Below, piece after piece: positions 1-13,500 of a stretch of 64,000 nt of DNA (positions within the stretch are counted from its first letter, which is position 1; each line of letters opens with the position of its first letter). The notes beneath the pieces are model-generated. The model was not told where the DNA came from. It saw only the letters and a list, made by a program, of their open reading frames with translations, and ran no database searches. Source of the stretch: Nipponacmea schrenckii. Its lineage: Eukaryota > Mollusca > Gastropoda > Lottiidae. The DNA is taken from assembly GCA_030562195.1 (NCBI GenBank), contig CM060202.1:31362599-31426598 (forward strand). Reading direction: 5' to 3'. A program made the translations under genes and the position numbers.

Positions 1-534
1 CTCTTGAACAGTTTTTAATCGTTCCAGACTGGCATGTCGTGTTAACATTGTTGTTAGGAATATATTATCAGATGTCTGAAACAGTTTACTCAGGTCTGGT
101 TCGGAACAAGTTCTTAACATCTGGAATATAACCAATGGACAGAAGTAAAAATAGAGAGTCTGTTAACACTTTGTTAATGGCCGACAATGTATGATCAAAA
201 AATGAAAATATGTTCTGATTTCAACTTGAACTTCCAAAATCATTCTGTAATTCCAGTACTAGAATTTCCTGACAAAATTTATTATTATGACTCTATCATT
301 TACAACTCTCATGAATATGGTGACTGAAGAAGGTAGGGTTAGTATCTATATTGGACTGCATTAGTATCATCACTTTGATTTGATTTTAATTTAATCTGTA
401 AATAAAACACACTGACACCTACCCCAACATTGTTGATATCAAAGTTACCAGTAGACAAACCTTTCGATACCATTTTACCCTTTCTGTAACACAAATATTT
501 ATTCATTATTCAAATCAATGTATATATGTAAAAA
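1..534. other. Unassigned sequence left of the NEK1 array
   Basis: AT-rich sequence with no coding exon that I can recognise on either strand. It lies on the downstream side of the last visible NEK1 exon, so it is probably NEK1 intron. The C-terminal part of NEK1 expected from the family is not present here and must lie beyond the window edge. Confidence 0.5.
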
Positions 535-1556
535 TACTAACAGACTAGGACTAGAATAGCTTGCTAACAGACTAGGACTAGAATAGCTTGCTAACAGACT
601 AGGACTAGAATAGCTTACTAACAGACTAGGACTAGAATAGCTTGCTAACAGACTAGACTAGAATAGCTTGCTAACAGACTAGGACTAGAATAGCTTGCTA
701 ACAGACTAGGACTAGAATAGCTTACTAAAAGACTAGGACTAGAATAGCTTGCTAACAGACTAGGACTAGAATAGCTTGCTAACAGACTAGGACTAGAATA
801 GCTTACTAACAGACTAGGACTAGAATAGCTTGCTAACAGACTAGACTAGAATAGCTTGCTAACATACTAGACTAGAATAGCTTACTAACAGACTAGGACT
901 AGAATAGCTTGCTAACAACTAGACTAGAATAGCTTCTAACAGACTAGACTAGAATAGCTTGCTAACAGACTAGGACTAGAATAGCTTGCTAACAGACTAG
1001 GACTAGAATAGCTTGCTAACAGACTAGGACTAGAATAGCTTACTAACAGACTAGGCTGAAAAGCTTCAACAACTAGGCTAGAATAGCTTACTAACAACTA
1101 GGACTAGAATAGCTTACTAACAGACTAGGACTAGAATAGCTTGCTAACAGACTAGGACTAGAATAGCTTACTAACAGACTAGGACTAGAATAGCTTACTA
1201 ACAGACTAGGACTAGAATAGCTTAACATCTAGGCTTTGGATAGCAGACTGGACTTTAACATCAACAGTTGGTTCTGATCTTCTTATATCAACTGGCTAGA
1301 ATTCTGTGAGATCAACTGTCTAGCTAGAATTGACTTCTAGATTGATTATGAATCACTTGCTAACAGTTGGCTAGAAAGCTTTAAATTCTAAGATAGAATA
1401 CTTCAAAAACTAGGACTAGAATCGCTTCTAAAGACTAGACTAGAATAGCTTGCTAACAGACTAGGACTAGAATGGCTTACTAACATACTAGGACTAGAAT
1501 AGCTTACTAACATACTAGGACTAGAATAGCTTACTAAGAGACTAGGCTTGGAATAT
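535..1556. repeat. 27-bp minisatellite, NEK1 intron
   Basis: Tandem array with a unit that begins CTAACAGACTAGGACTAG and ends AATAGCTTG. Copies are near identical from 535 to about 1230 and then decay to about 1556, ending directly next to the donor of the last visible NEK1 exon (1566-1695). Several copies lack one or two bases. Confidence 0.95.
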
Positions 1557-1565
1557 GCCACTTAC

Positions 1566-4500
1566 TCTTTAGCATCATCCCAGTTGGGTTTATCTATCTT
1601 ATCATCATCATCGTCGTCGTCATGGAGATCAACTTTAGAAAATAATTGACCTTCACCTTCATTATTTATAACCACCGGAGCTATCATAGGTTTGGCTGAA
1701 AAAAGAAAAAGTTTCTAAGGAATTTGTGAATCTTTATAAAAAGAATAATATACCAGTTGTGTATGGTTGCAAATGAGAATATTTTCAAATGCAAATCTCA
1801 TGCAACTGATAATTTTTTACATAAAACTCTCGGAGCTTAGGAGCTGACCCAGTGTGCTCTCTCACTTCTCCTTTTCCATAAACTAACTAAAGAGAAACAA
1901 ATGAAAACATCAAAATTGGAGATGTAAATAAGCAGAAGAAAGTCCAAAGCAAAAAACCAAAACAAACAAAATTAAGAAAAAGGTTGAAACCTAACCAAAT
2001 TCAGCAGAACTTAAATCAGGTTTTGGGAGTAGAACTGGCTTTTTAAACACAAGTTGTGGTTCAGATTTCGGTTTATCCGTTTGAATTTTCTGGTGAGACA
2101 TCCGTTGACTGTCTGCTAGAATTGATGTCTGTTTGATTTGAATTCACCTCATTTGACTCTGATTGGTCAACAGCACATTTGATATTTTGAATGTCAGAGT
2201 TTGATTGGCTATCAGTAATTTTGGAACCACTCTCTAAATGTTTTGATTGCACATTGTCTGATTCCTCTTCAGATTGACTGCTTAATTCCTCTAAATCTTC
2301 AATGGCGGCAAGAGCGGCCTTGACCTCTTCAATATTCCGGTCGGCCAGAGATGGTGCTACAGGAAGTGCATCTAAAAAGCAGAAAAATCGTGACACACAC
2401 ACAAGCAACAAACAAAAATCAGGAAAAGAGTAGCGGGAGGAAAGAGGCTGAGTTTAAACAAGTACCAGGATAAAAAAAAAACAGCACAAAGGATAAAAGA
2501 TAAGAAAAACCACAAGTTTGAATGAGATAGAAGATAAAGTAACATTAATATCCAGAAGAAGAATGTAAAGTTTAGAGTAAGCTCAAGATAAACAAATAAA
2601 CCATTGAAGTTGTTTTCACAATTCAATTCACATAAAAAGCATCCAAGATTCCTGTTATTCTGTTATAAGGAAAGGTTTGGATTTAACAGCATCTGAATCA
2701 AACTGTACACCTTAATCAAGGTTTTAATCAAATCGGGAAGATTTGTCGAAACTCGACCGACCCACCTTTATTATTGACCGATTCCTCGGCTGATTTGATG
2801 GTTATAGTACCTTCTCGTATCATACTAGGTTTACTAAGGGTTACCGTGGCACCGATTCCACTGACAATATCAACTCTTGGAGCTGGAGACTGACTTCCAT
2901 CACTTCCACCTTGATTCAAACAAAATATCATTATAATCTAAAACTTGGTCAACATAAGAATGACTTATCAAGGTAGAAAGTTTCAGAACAAACTAAATAC
3001 TTAATTCTAACAAATGATCTCAACCACTTCCCAGTTTTCTCTCAGAAAAAACATAAAATTAGGATGTATGATGCTTGACGTATGATGCTTGATGTTTGAT
3101 GCTTGATTCAATATAACTAATCATATAAATACACAATAAACAAGCAGGAAAACCTAATAGACGGTTAAAATCCTTTACAGTGTAGACATTTCATAACACT
3201 TCACTTTCTGAACTACTATCAGTTTTTATCTCTACCTTTATCAATATATTTCTCTGATTAGAAGAAACAGTTACAAGATCTAAATAAATATAAAAACTGG
3301 TTACTTTTACAGAAATAAAACCACAACAATCTGCTCACTAACCTGATGCTGTACTGGACATGGTATTTTCAATAATAGGTAAACCTTGAAGAACTTTAAC
3401 CACCGTGGACCCAGGTCTTCCCCAGCCTTGTCTATTAGAGTCTTCTCCTTTCCCAGAGTCTCCAGATCCTCCTGCTCCCTGAACTACACCAATCACCTTC
3501 CCATCTGGACTACGTAGTACCTGATCTTCAGCACTAGTAGCTACAAAAACAAGACTTGTATACACATATTGTTCATGAAGCCCAGCTTCAGAGTTCTTAA
3601 ACAGGGACACAGTGATGATGGAAGAACAAAAAACAAAAGCAAACAAAAAAACAGTTTGAGAAAAAGTGGTCATGTTATAATCTTGCTCGTGACCTATAGT
3701 CCTTTTAAAATAACACAATTTCTTTCAACCCTGGACCACTGAAACTAGTTTTAAAGTTTGTCCAACATGACATGTTTAATTTCAGAGACAAACCTTCCAT
3801 TTTAGATGATGTTTCTTCCAGGGTCATATCTGCTAATCCTAGATCTATCTGACCTTCACCCCACTGTGACCTTGCTGAACTCGGTTCCTCCTCTTTTACA
3901 GCTGTAGAGGCAGGAACAAAAGCTCCATCTTGTGCACCCCATTTTGGACGATTCTGGAAATGAAATATACAGTAAAACTAGATTGAGATTTAGAAGAAGC
4001 TCACTTGAATATTTTATGTGCTAGGAAATATATGGAAACTTTTCATGAGGTTCAGTCGAATACTTAAAAAGGATAATAAGTTTTAGAGTATACACATACC
4101 AACTGAAAACATAAAAACATAACAATACATGAAACAGATCAATACTAAGTTACTATGTTAAACTAAACTTCACCATGGGCTGCAAGTCCTTTGGTAAGGG
4201 TCTAATTCAGATCCATGTGAAATAATGAATTTATTATTATTATTTTTATAATCATTATCATTATTATCATTTTATCATTATTTGATTGTTATTAAATACA
4301 AAATAACATGAACTTTTCTCACCCTTTCATTCAACCTTTTTAAAATATTTTCTTTTTGTATTTGTCTTGTTCTGAAAATTGAATGGAGAACTTCATTGTA
4401 AAAAACAGATCCGTTGTTTAACTATACTGTAATCAGTGGTGACCGACAATAAAGAAGAATGCCATTTTCCTGTATAGAAGTATACAGATTCAAATGATCA

Positions 4501-7500
4501 TTAATCTAAAACAGATAAACAGGTAGCAATTAAATTTTCAAAATCTTAAACATTAATTGATAATGGATTTCATAAAACCATCTTACTTGTCATCTACACC
4601 AGGACTAGGTGATACTGGTTTAGGTTCCTTGGCTGCCTCGCCCCCTATAGCGTGTAATACACCAGTTATAGGCACAGCTGGGGAGGGTTTCATATTGACA
4701 GCAGGGGGTTCCTCAACAGCCCTTCCCCCGATAGCTTGTAATATACCAGTTATAGGTACAGCAGGGGCTGGTTTCATATTGACAGCAGGGGCTGCAGGTT
4801 TCTGGGCCGAAGTAGGTCTGAAAAAGGATTGAATTTAAACATTACAGAACAGAGTGTATCATATATTTGCATGTAAAACCATACGTTTCGTGATACCAGA
4901 TATTAAATCCTAATCTAGAAAGCTGGAGGGTTATTTCCATTATTAGGTCTTAAGCTATATGAGTCATGCTGAGTTTTTTTTTTTTTTAAATGTTTAATTA
5001 ATGATTTGTTCAAAACAAACAATCAATTGTACCTGTTTTGAGCCCCTCCTCTACTGGGTGGTCTGCTCTTGGCCTGAAAATAAATACGAAACATGAAGCT
5101 AAGTATTTAATATTAAGAATGTTAACTGCCAAAATCCGGTTTTTATGTCTAGAAAACATAAAACTTTTATTTACACGAAAACAATTTTTTTTTCACCTTG
5201 TATCTTGGATGTGTAATTGAAGTACAAAAGTTCTTGAACATTTCTTTCATAATCTATACAAATTCTAGGCTGTTTAGCTATTCTAGATAACTACAACATG
5301 TTGAAAGACTCTTCATAGTATAAACTACTGTCAAGCGAAAGTTAATGATTTGTCTATTTTAAAATGAGTTTAATAACATTGATATGATAACAATAATAAC
5401 GATAGGCTGGTTGGGAGATGGTGAGATGTTTTTAATAGAAGCATAGTGAAATGATAATAGACAATTAAAATATGTCAGCTTAACCAGAAAACACAAGTAC
5501 AAGATTCAAAATGTGATAATGGATAAAAGCAATCATAATTGTTAGGAAACACTTATTGTAACTGAAGCGAGGATTTAATACATAGAAAGCACGGCCGTAG
5601 GTCCAAAACAATGCTTTAATTAACATCAAGAGAGATGAAAACATTTCAGGAGGTATAATATTGTGCAACAGAACAAACATATACAGTGAAAAAATAAAAC
5701 TACCTGATCCTCTAGACCACGTCTAATTGCAACTAAATTTCGATTTTTCTCATCATCATATTTCGCTGCCCAATCATCTGCCTGTTTCTAACAAACATAA
5801 TAATATGTGATCAGTGAAACCTTGAAGGTTGATAAATTGTTCAACAGTTGGAATAATATAATTAATACTAGCAAGCAACTAAAATAAGGGATTTAACAGC
5901 ATGCATAATTTACAAAATAAAACGTTCCTTACTTTCAAAGCTTCTAGTTTTTTCTTTCTTTCTTCATCTTGTGGGGGCTGGACACAAATAAAATTGAATG
6001 AAACAAATGATGAACAAAAACTTCAAGAAGAGCAAAGGAGATAAAAAATAAGGGAAATGTTTAAAGAAACAATCAAACAGTTTGTAAAAGTAAATCACTG
6101 TGACACAATATTGAATTAAAAGATATAAATTGTAACTTTAACTTCTCTAGCTAAATATCATATTCTACTAACTTTTACAACAAAACAGTTCCAACAAAAC
6201 TACATATTAAGCTAAATTCTCAATACAACAAAAATAAATCTGATTGAGTTTTTTTATAATAAAATATAAAATACAAATGGAATTTTGAAAATGAAAATCT
6301 AAATAAAACAGTAAGAAATAAGACTAACTTATGTAGAATCTGAGAAGAAACAAGATGTATAGAAATATAATAATCACCTTATATTTGTTGAGATCAGGAG
6401 TACCAGCATCTTTCCTAGCCTGTAACGCTTTTCTTTCTTTCATATTCTGTTCTCGTATTTTACGTAACTGGGCCAAATAATCCTGTAAAATAACAATATT
6501 TTTATATCCTATATTCGTATCCTAAATTGATACAGAATTCTTTATATTATAAATAAAACGGATACTACACAACCAAACAGCAAAACCTGTTGTGTACAAT
6601 AAAACTCAGGAGTAGTATACTATATAAACTGATGATGACAATGTAAATTGTAGAAACATTGTGTACAATAAAACTCAGGAGTAGTATACTATATAAACTG
6701 ATGATGACAATGTAAATTGTAGAAACATTGTGTACAATAAAATTCAGGAGTAGTATACTATATAAACTGATGATGACAATGTAAATTGTAGAAACATTGT
6801 GTACAATAAAATTCAGAATAGTATACTATATAAACTGATGATGAAATGTAAATTGTTGAAACATTGTGTACAATAAAATTCAGGAGTAGTATACTATATA
6901 AACTGATGATGACAATGTAAATTGTTGAAACATTGTGTACAATAAAATTCAGGAGTAGTATACTATATAAACTGATGATGACAATGTAAATTGTGAAACA
7001 TTGTGTACAATAAAACTCAGGAATAGTATACTATATAAACTGATGATGACAATGTAAATTGTAGAAACATTGTGTACAATAAAATTCAGGAGTTGTATAC
7101 TATATAAACTGATGATGACAATGTAAATTGTTGAAACATTGTGTACAATAAAATCAGGAGTAGTATACTATATAAACTGATGATGACAATGTAAATTGTA
7201 GAAACATTGTGTACAATAAAACTCAGGAGTAGTATACTATATAAACTGATGATGACAATGTAATTGTAGAAACATTGTGTACAATAAAATTCAGGAGTAG
7301 TATACTATATAAACTGATGATGACAATGTAAATTGTAGAAACATTGTGTACAATAAAACTCAGGAGTAGTATACTATATAAACTGATGATGACAATGTAA
7401 ATTGTAGAAACATTGTGTACAATAAAACTCAGGAGTAGTATACTATATAAACTGATGATGATAATGTAAATTGTTGAAACATTGAATACAATAAAACTCA

Positions 7501-10500
7501 GGAGTAGTATACAATATAAACTGATGATGACAATGTAAATTGTTGAAACATTGAATACAATAAAACTCAGGAGTAGTATACTATATAAACTGATGATGAT
7601 AATGTAAATTGTAGAAACGTTGAATACAATAAAACTCAGGAGTAGTATACTATATAAACTGATGATGACAATGTAAACTACTGAAACATTGTGTACTCCG
7701 TAATAATGATGATATTTTGTGTACCATTATCTACTATGTACGATTTGAAATCTCTATGTTTTGGAAGATGTGAATGGATGTTTAATAAGTTCACTGTACA
7801 GACCTGTTCTTCTCTATCTCTGGACTGAGCTGCAGCTCCTGGAGGGGGACCTGCATTCTCTAAAAATAGAAAAAAAATTGTAGTCATTTCTATTCCTTTT
7901 TCTAACAAGCTTAGCAAACATTAACTTAAGTTATTAAATTCATATAAAATGATGTGGTAATAGATTTGGCAAGTTATTATTATTATTATTATTATTAGTC
8001 GTAGTAGCATTATATTCTATAGGCAATAAACTTCCTTCTAAAATGATATATTTAAGTGATATATTAGAAACATATAGAAATATTGTCAGACTTACTTGGA
8101 GTTACTGCCCTTTGACCACCAGATGGTGGACGATTCTTAAAAAAAATATAAATTATAGATATTAGACAGAAAATAAAATGAAATAAATTGAGTTTTACGT
8201 CCTTTTCTTCTGCACGTACTGGGCTAATGAAGACATGCAGCATCCTTTCAAAGAGTATACAGGTAATTCTCTTTAAACAAATTATGGAAGGAAATATTTA
8301 TGTTTACCTTGAAAGCTTATATACCTACCCCAAATAACTGAGCTTGAGCTCTGGCTTTATTCCTAGCAGCTGCTTGCTTTCTGTCCAAGAATTCTTGGGC
8401 CATTCTAGCTCGTTCACTTGCATCCCGTCTAAAATATAAATGTTTGCATAAAGTCTTAAAATGAAAATCTTAATTTTCCTGTCTACTCTCTCATAATAAG
8501 TTGTCTCTTCAGTAGTAATCTAAAGTTAATTAATTTTCAAATAAATATTGCCAATATCCAGTGTGTATGTCTAGACAATACCAATATAGTTATCAAGTGT
8601 TGAAAAGAACATCGGAAATCTAAGCAGATTTATACAGAACCATCATTTTTGGACTATAACCATAGTCATCAAGCAATATCAAAATTTTTCTGGTATGGTA
8701 TTATAGATGATAAAACCTACCTTGCAGGGTCCATCTGTGGTCCTCTATTAAACTGGAATTGATCTCTACCTAGTCTAGGTCCTACTCCAGGATCTGGACC
8801 AGCTTGCATATATGGTACAGCTGGGAATAGAAAATAAATATTGAAAATATCAACATGAATCAAACTGTTGTAATCCAAAAGAATATTTGAACCTATAACT
8901 GAGTTTTAAGTTAATCTTGAATATAAAACCAAATATATGGATTTCGTTTTGAAGTTTGATTTCAATTCAGTATTTTCTTTTAGTAAATTATTTTCACCTG
9001 CTGGTCTTGGCATAGGTACTGGACCACCATCTCTGATTCTGTTGATACGATCTTGTTGAAGCTTGTCAAGGTATGCGTTATACTGATCATATCTTCCTCG
9101 ACCTTCCACTACGGGGACGCGATGCTCTGGTTGCTGTAAAATTAATAGAAATCTTTTATAATTATACACCAAGTTTTTAAATTTTACTCAACAACACTGG
9201 ATTGTTATGAAACTTTTAGGTGAATAAATTCAGTCAATATTGTAAATGAGGAACATCTTTAATTATTTAGGCATCCTAGAAGAGTCTATCTTTAATTTAT
9301 TTATTTATCACTTAAATTATCTTAGTTTATCAACTAATATCACTCTGCAATTCACTTCAATTACCTCAATTCATGTTGACAATATTCAAATAATTTGATT
9401 ATTTATTAAGATTAATAGGAAGCTGCCCACGATTGGGGTTAATATTTAAAACAGCTTTTAGAAATTTCTCTCAATACCTTTGGTATAATCATTTGAGCTT
9501 TTAGAAATATCTCTCAATCCCTTTGGATAATCATTTGAGCTTTTAAAAATATCTTAAACCTGGTTCTAGTAATCATTCATTTGAGGTTTTTGTAAAACAG
9601 GTTCTGGATCATCTTGTTTAACTAAACCTGGTTCTAGTATATTTCTCCAGCCTAACTCTCGACTACGGTTTATCTGGGCCTTCTGTGATATTAAAATAAT
9701 ATTCAATAAGTAATCAGTAAAATTATAATTAAAATATTTTAATATAATTAATAGTTTAAAATTTAAGATGAATTCTGAATAATTAACTCAATTAAGTCGA
9801 CAAATGTGTGAATTGTCCTAAAATTAATTTACAATCATTTATTGATTTGATATATTTTTTTGTATTTCTTAAATCATTATGGCTAGGTTTCAAATCTGTT
9901 TTTCGCTGACCTAATAAACTATGTGTCAAATATTACATATTACTTTTGTTAGTATAAGCTTAGAAATCCATCAGACAATGCCACTTCCATTGAATGGGAC
10001 CGCAAAATAATATTGGATTTTTTAACATGTGCCCCATGCGTTTATCAATAGCCCAGTGACCCAGATACTACTCGGGTCTAATTCATGAAAACAAAACTGA
10101 TTAAATTATTTCAGTCAGTTTACTGTATTACTTTGAGAGAATAAGGCCTGAGTAAATTTTAATACTGGAAAGGATTTCAGGTGTGAGAGAAACAGGTGAA
10201 CAAACAAATACAAAAAATTAGAAGGTACAGAAACAACATAATTAAAATAAACAGAAGAGAAGAGTTTGTGATTTATGGTCAGTTTTCAAGAACACCTAAT
10301 ATATATTTATCAAGAGGTATGTTAGTGTAGTCCGTTTTTCAACAATAATTACTTAGTTTTATGACAACTGGTAAGTTCATATACTCATATTGATCATTCT
10401 TGAGAACTTAAAGTTTATGTTCATTCTAAGACCAATATTACTTTACGGCAAAGTCTCAAGGTATGATGCCCCTCTTCATTAGCCCATAAGGTACAGAAGA

Positions 10501-13500
10501 GTAGGATGTAAAACTCCATTCATTTCATTAGCCCTTAAGGTACAGAAGAGTAGGATGTAAAACTCCATTTATTTCATTTCTAAAGGAATTATGAGTCATC
10601 ATTTAAACATTCAAACAAGATAATTTTAGATACACATAAATTTTCAAAAATGAGCTGTGAATACTATTGCTGATTAGTTTAACTAACAAGAATAATCTTT
10701 ATATGGTATTTAATAATTGGTAGTATAATAATAATAACTAAGTTTTATAGATAAACAATTACTGAGTTTTATAAATAAATATAAGTTTTTGAGACGAAGG
10801 TATAATTGGTAAAAAGGATGGCGAAATAGTCTGTTTAATACAGGTGAGAAAACAAACCACTTTTATCATTTTGAATACGTTGAGATCAGTACAACAGGTA
10901 TCTTAGTATAAACAATAATAAAAATATATTTCCTAATCACTTAACATGCAAATGAACTATTTTTACCTTCTGTTTATTTTTTAATTCTTTATATTGTCTA
11001 GCATACAGGTCTTGTTCCTAACGTTTAAAAATAAAATAAAATATAAAAAAATAGGTGAGAAGGTGAGAAACTCTAATAGCATCGTGTTATAGAACCAGGC
11101 AGACTAAAATATATTCTAGAATGGTTTCTGAATTTCTCTTGACTTTTTCTGATCAAAACTTCAGGTATTATAGATTTTAACAAGGATATGTCAAAATACA
11201 ATAAAATCAGGAATCATTTAACTATCTTGAGGGCAATATTACAGGTAAATATAATAAATTTTAATTCAGTTAAACCAAAAACTCTGGGGAAGACAAGAAA
11301 ACTGATCAGAACTGAGAAGATGTTTATTGTAAGTTAAGCACTGACGAAAGTCACAAATAAAGATCTAGTATTTTAGTTAAGAGCTCAGCAAATTAAAACA
11401 AGTAGTTGAAGAAAGAGAAAGTTGACCTACTTTTTGTTTCTCCTCTTCACGCCTCTGTCTCTCTTTTTCTTTTAAATCCAATCGTTTTTTATCCCAATCC
11501 TGAAAATATTCAGATCAGATTGACGTCATTATAAAGGGAAATATAGATTAGTATTTAATTAAATATAGCTTAGTTTAATATTTCTATGAATATTGAATTC
11601 TAAAAAGGAATTACCAGAAATAAAATATAAAGAGTAAAAGTAGCAAAAACTCAGAAAATAAAATATATTTTATAATGATAACAACTTAGATTTATTATTA
11701 AAGATCCTTTCTACTTTCTTGGCATGATTTTACAACAATAACAACTAAGATGCTCATTGTACCAGCTGGACGTTGACCAATCTGCACAGCCAAAATTTGT
11801 ACCACTTGAAAGGAATTAAAATGAAATGTTGATATGTCAAATAATCTCCACATTTGACAGCGTTTCTCATTAAATTATCTAATTATGAACCTAGTGGTCG
11901 CAGGATGTTTTTAGATAGTGATGATGGCAATGATTGAGAGGTAAAGTAAATTAAAAGTTTTGTAAGTTTTGTAAAAGTGTTATTATATCTATAATATACT
12001 CACAGCTTGTCCTGGTATTATTCTTCCTCCACTATTATTCTTCTTTTTTAAATCAGGTCTAAAAATAAATTAAATTTCATATCAAACCTCATATTTCTTT
12101 TACCCGGTATATTAGTTCATAACAAGCCAAGTTAAACAAAATAACAGACATAATTTACTCTACAGAATCTCAGGAAAAATATTCCAAAGAATGGTAAGCC
12201 TTATAATACTCAGCTCTGTTTAGATTTGAGTCTGTGTTAAAAGATATTTTTGTCATTTTAATTCTATTTCTTCACCTTAAATGACACAACTGAAATTGAA
12301 CCAAGGGTAGAAAGTTTAATAACCATTTCCGATTTCACAGAAATAAACATTAAATATCAAAACTAGAACTTACCTTTCACGAGATTTTTTAACCAACGGA
12401 ACTCCGTAAACAGATGCTGGATCATATCTAGGTTTATTTACAGATTTCTTGGCAGCTGAAATTGGAATGAAATCATTAACTGATAATATAAGTAGGCCTA
12501 TTAATCTTTTTAAAAGCAACATTTAGGTCACCAGGTCACCAGGTCATAATCTAGTGTGGTTCTCTGGAATTACAGAGAACATGGAATTCAGAAATTCAAT
12601 TTAAAACCAGGTAAATACTGAAAATTTCTTACCTGACCCTGGTCTATTACTTGCAGCAGATGTTGGGCGAGAACTAGCAGACGCTGGCCGGGGAGGGGGA
12701 GGTAATGCTCGTGATATTTTCTTTCCATGCATAATAGTATGACTGAATTCTTCAGCAAATTTCTAAAAAATAAAAAGTTTAAAAGAAACTTATATATCTT
12801 CTTTAGATATAAACTTTCAGAAATTAAATAAAAATATTATTTTTCATTTTTACAATCGATGTTTACAATCCACATTTACATTCCATGTTTACATTCCAAT
12901 GTTTACATTCCATGTTTACATTCCATGTTTACATTCCAATGTTTACAATCCATGTTTACATTCCATGTTTATAATCCATGTTTACATTCCATGTTTACAT
13001 TCCAATGTTTACAATCCATGTTTATAATCCATGTTTGTAATCCATGTTTACATTCCATGTTTACATTCCAATGTTTACATTCCATGTTTACATTCCAATG
13101 TTTACAATCCATGTTTACATTCCATGTTTATAATCCATGTTTAAATTCCATGTTTACAATCCAATGTTTACAATCCATGTTTACATTCCATGTTTACATT
13201 CCATGTTTAAAATCCATGTTTACATTCCATGTTTATAATCCATGTTTACATTCCATGTTTACATTCCATGTTTATAATCCATGTTTACATTCCATGTTTA
13301 CATTCCATGTTTACAATCCATGTTTAAATCCATGTTTACATTCCATGTTTATAATCCATGTTTACATTCCATGTTTATAATCCATGTTTATAATCCATGT
13401 TTACATTCCATGTTTACATTCCTTCTATCAAAGACTCTACTGTATTCTTCTCTCAATGAAAATAATGAAAATTTCTGATCGAATTTACAACTTGCAGCCA

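Noticed and set aside
4557..4832. Plus-strand 91-codon frame rich in Ala/Gly/Pro
   Set aside because: Antisense shadow of NEK1 exon 27, caused by the GC-richer coding duplication.
12859..13478. Plus-strand frame repeating [13 protein letters not shown]
   Set aside because: Pure product of the 13-bp repeat; 13 is not a multiple of three, so the peptide cycles through frames, and it lies antisense in a NEK1 intron.
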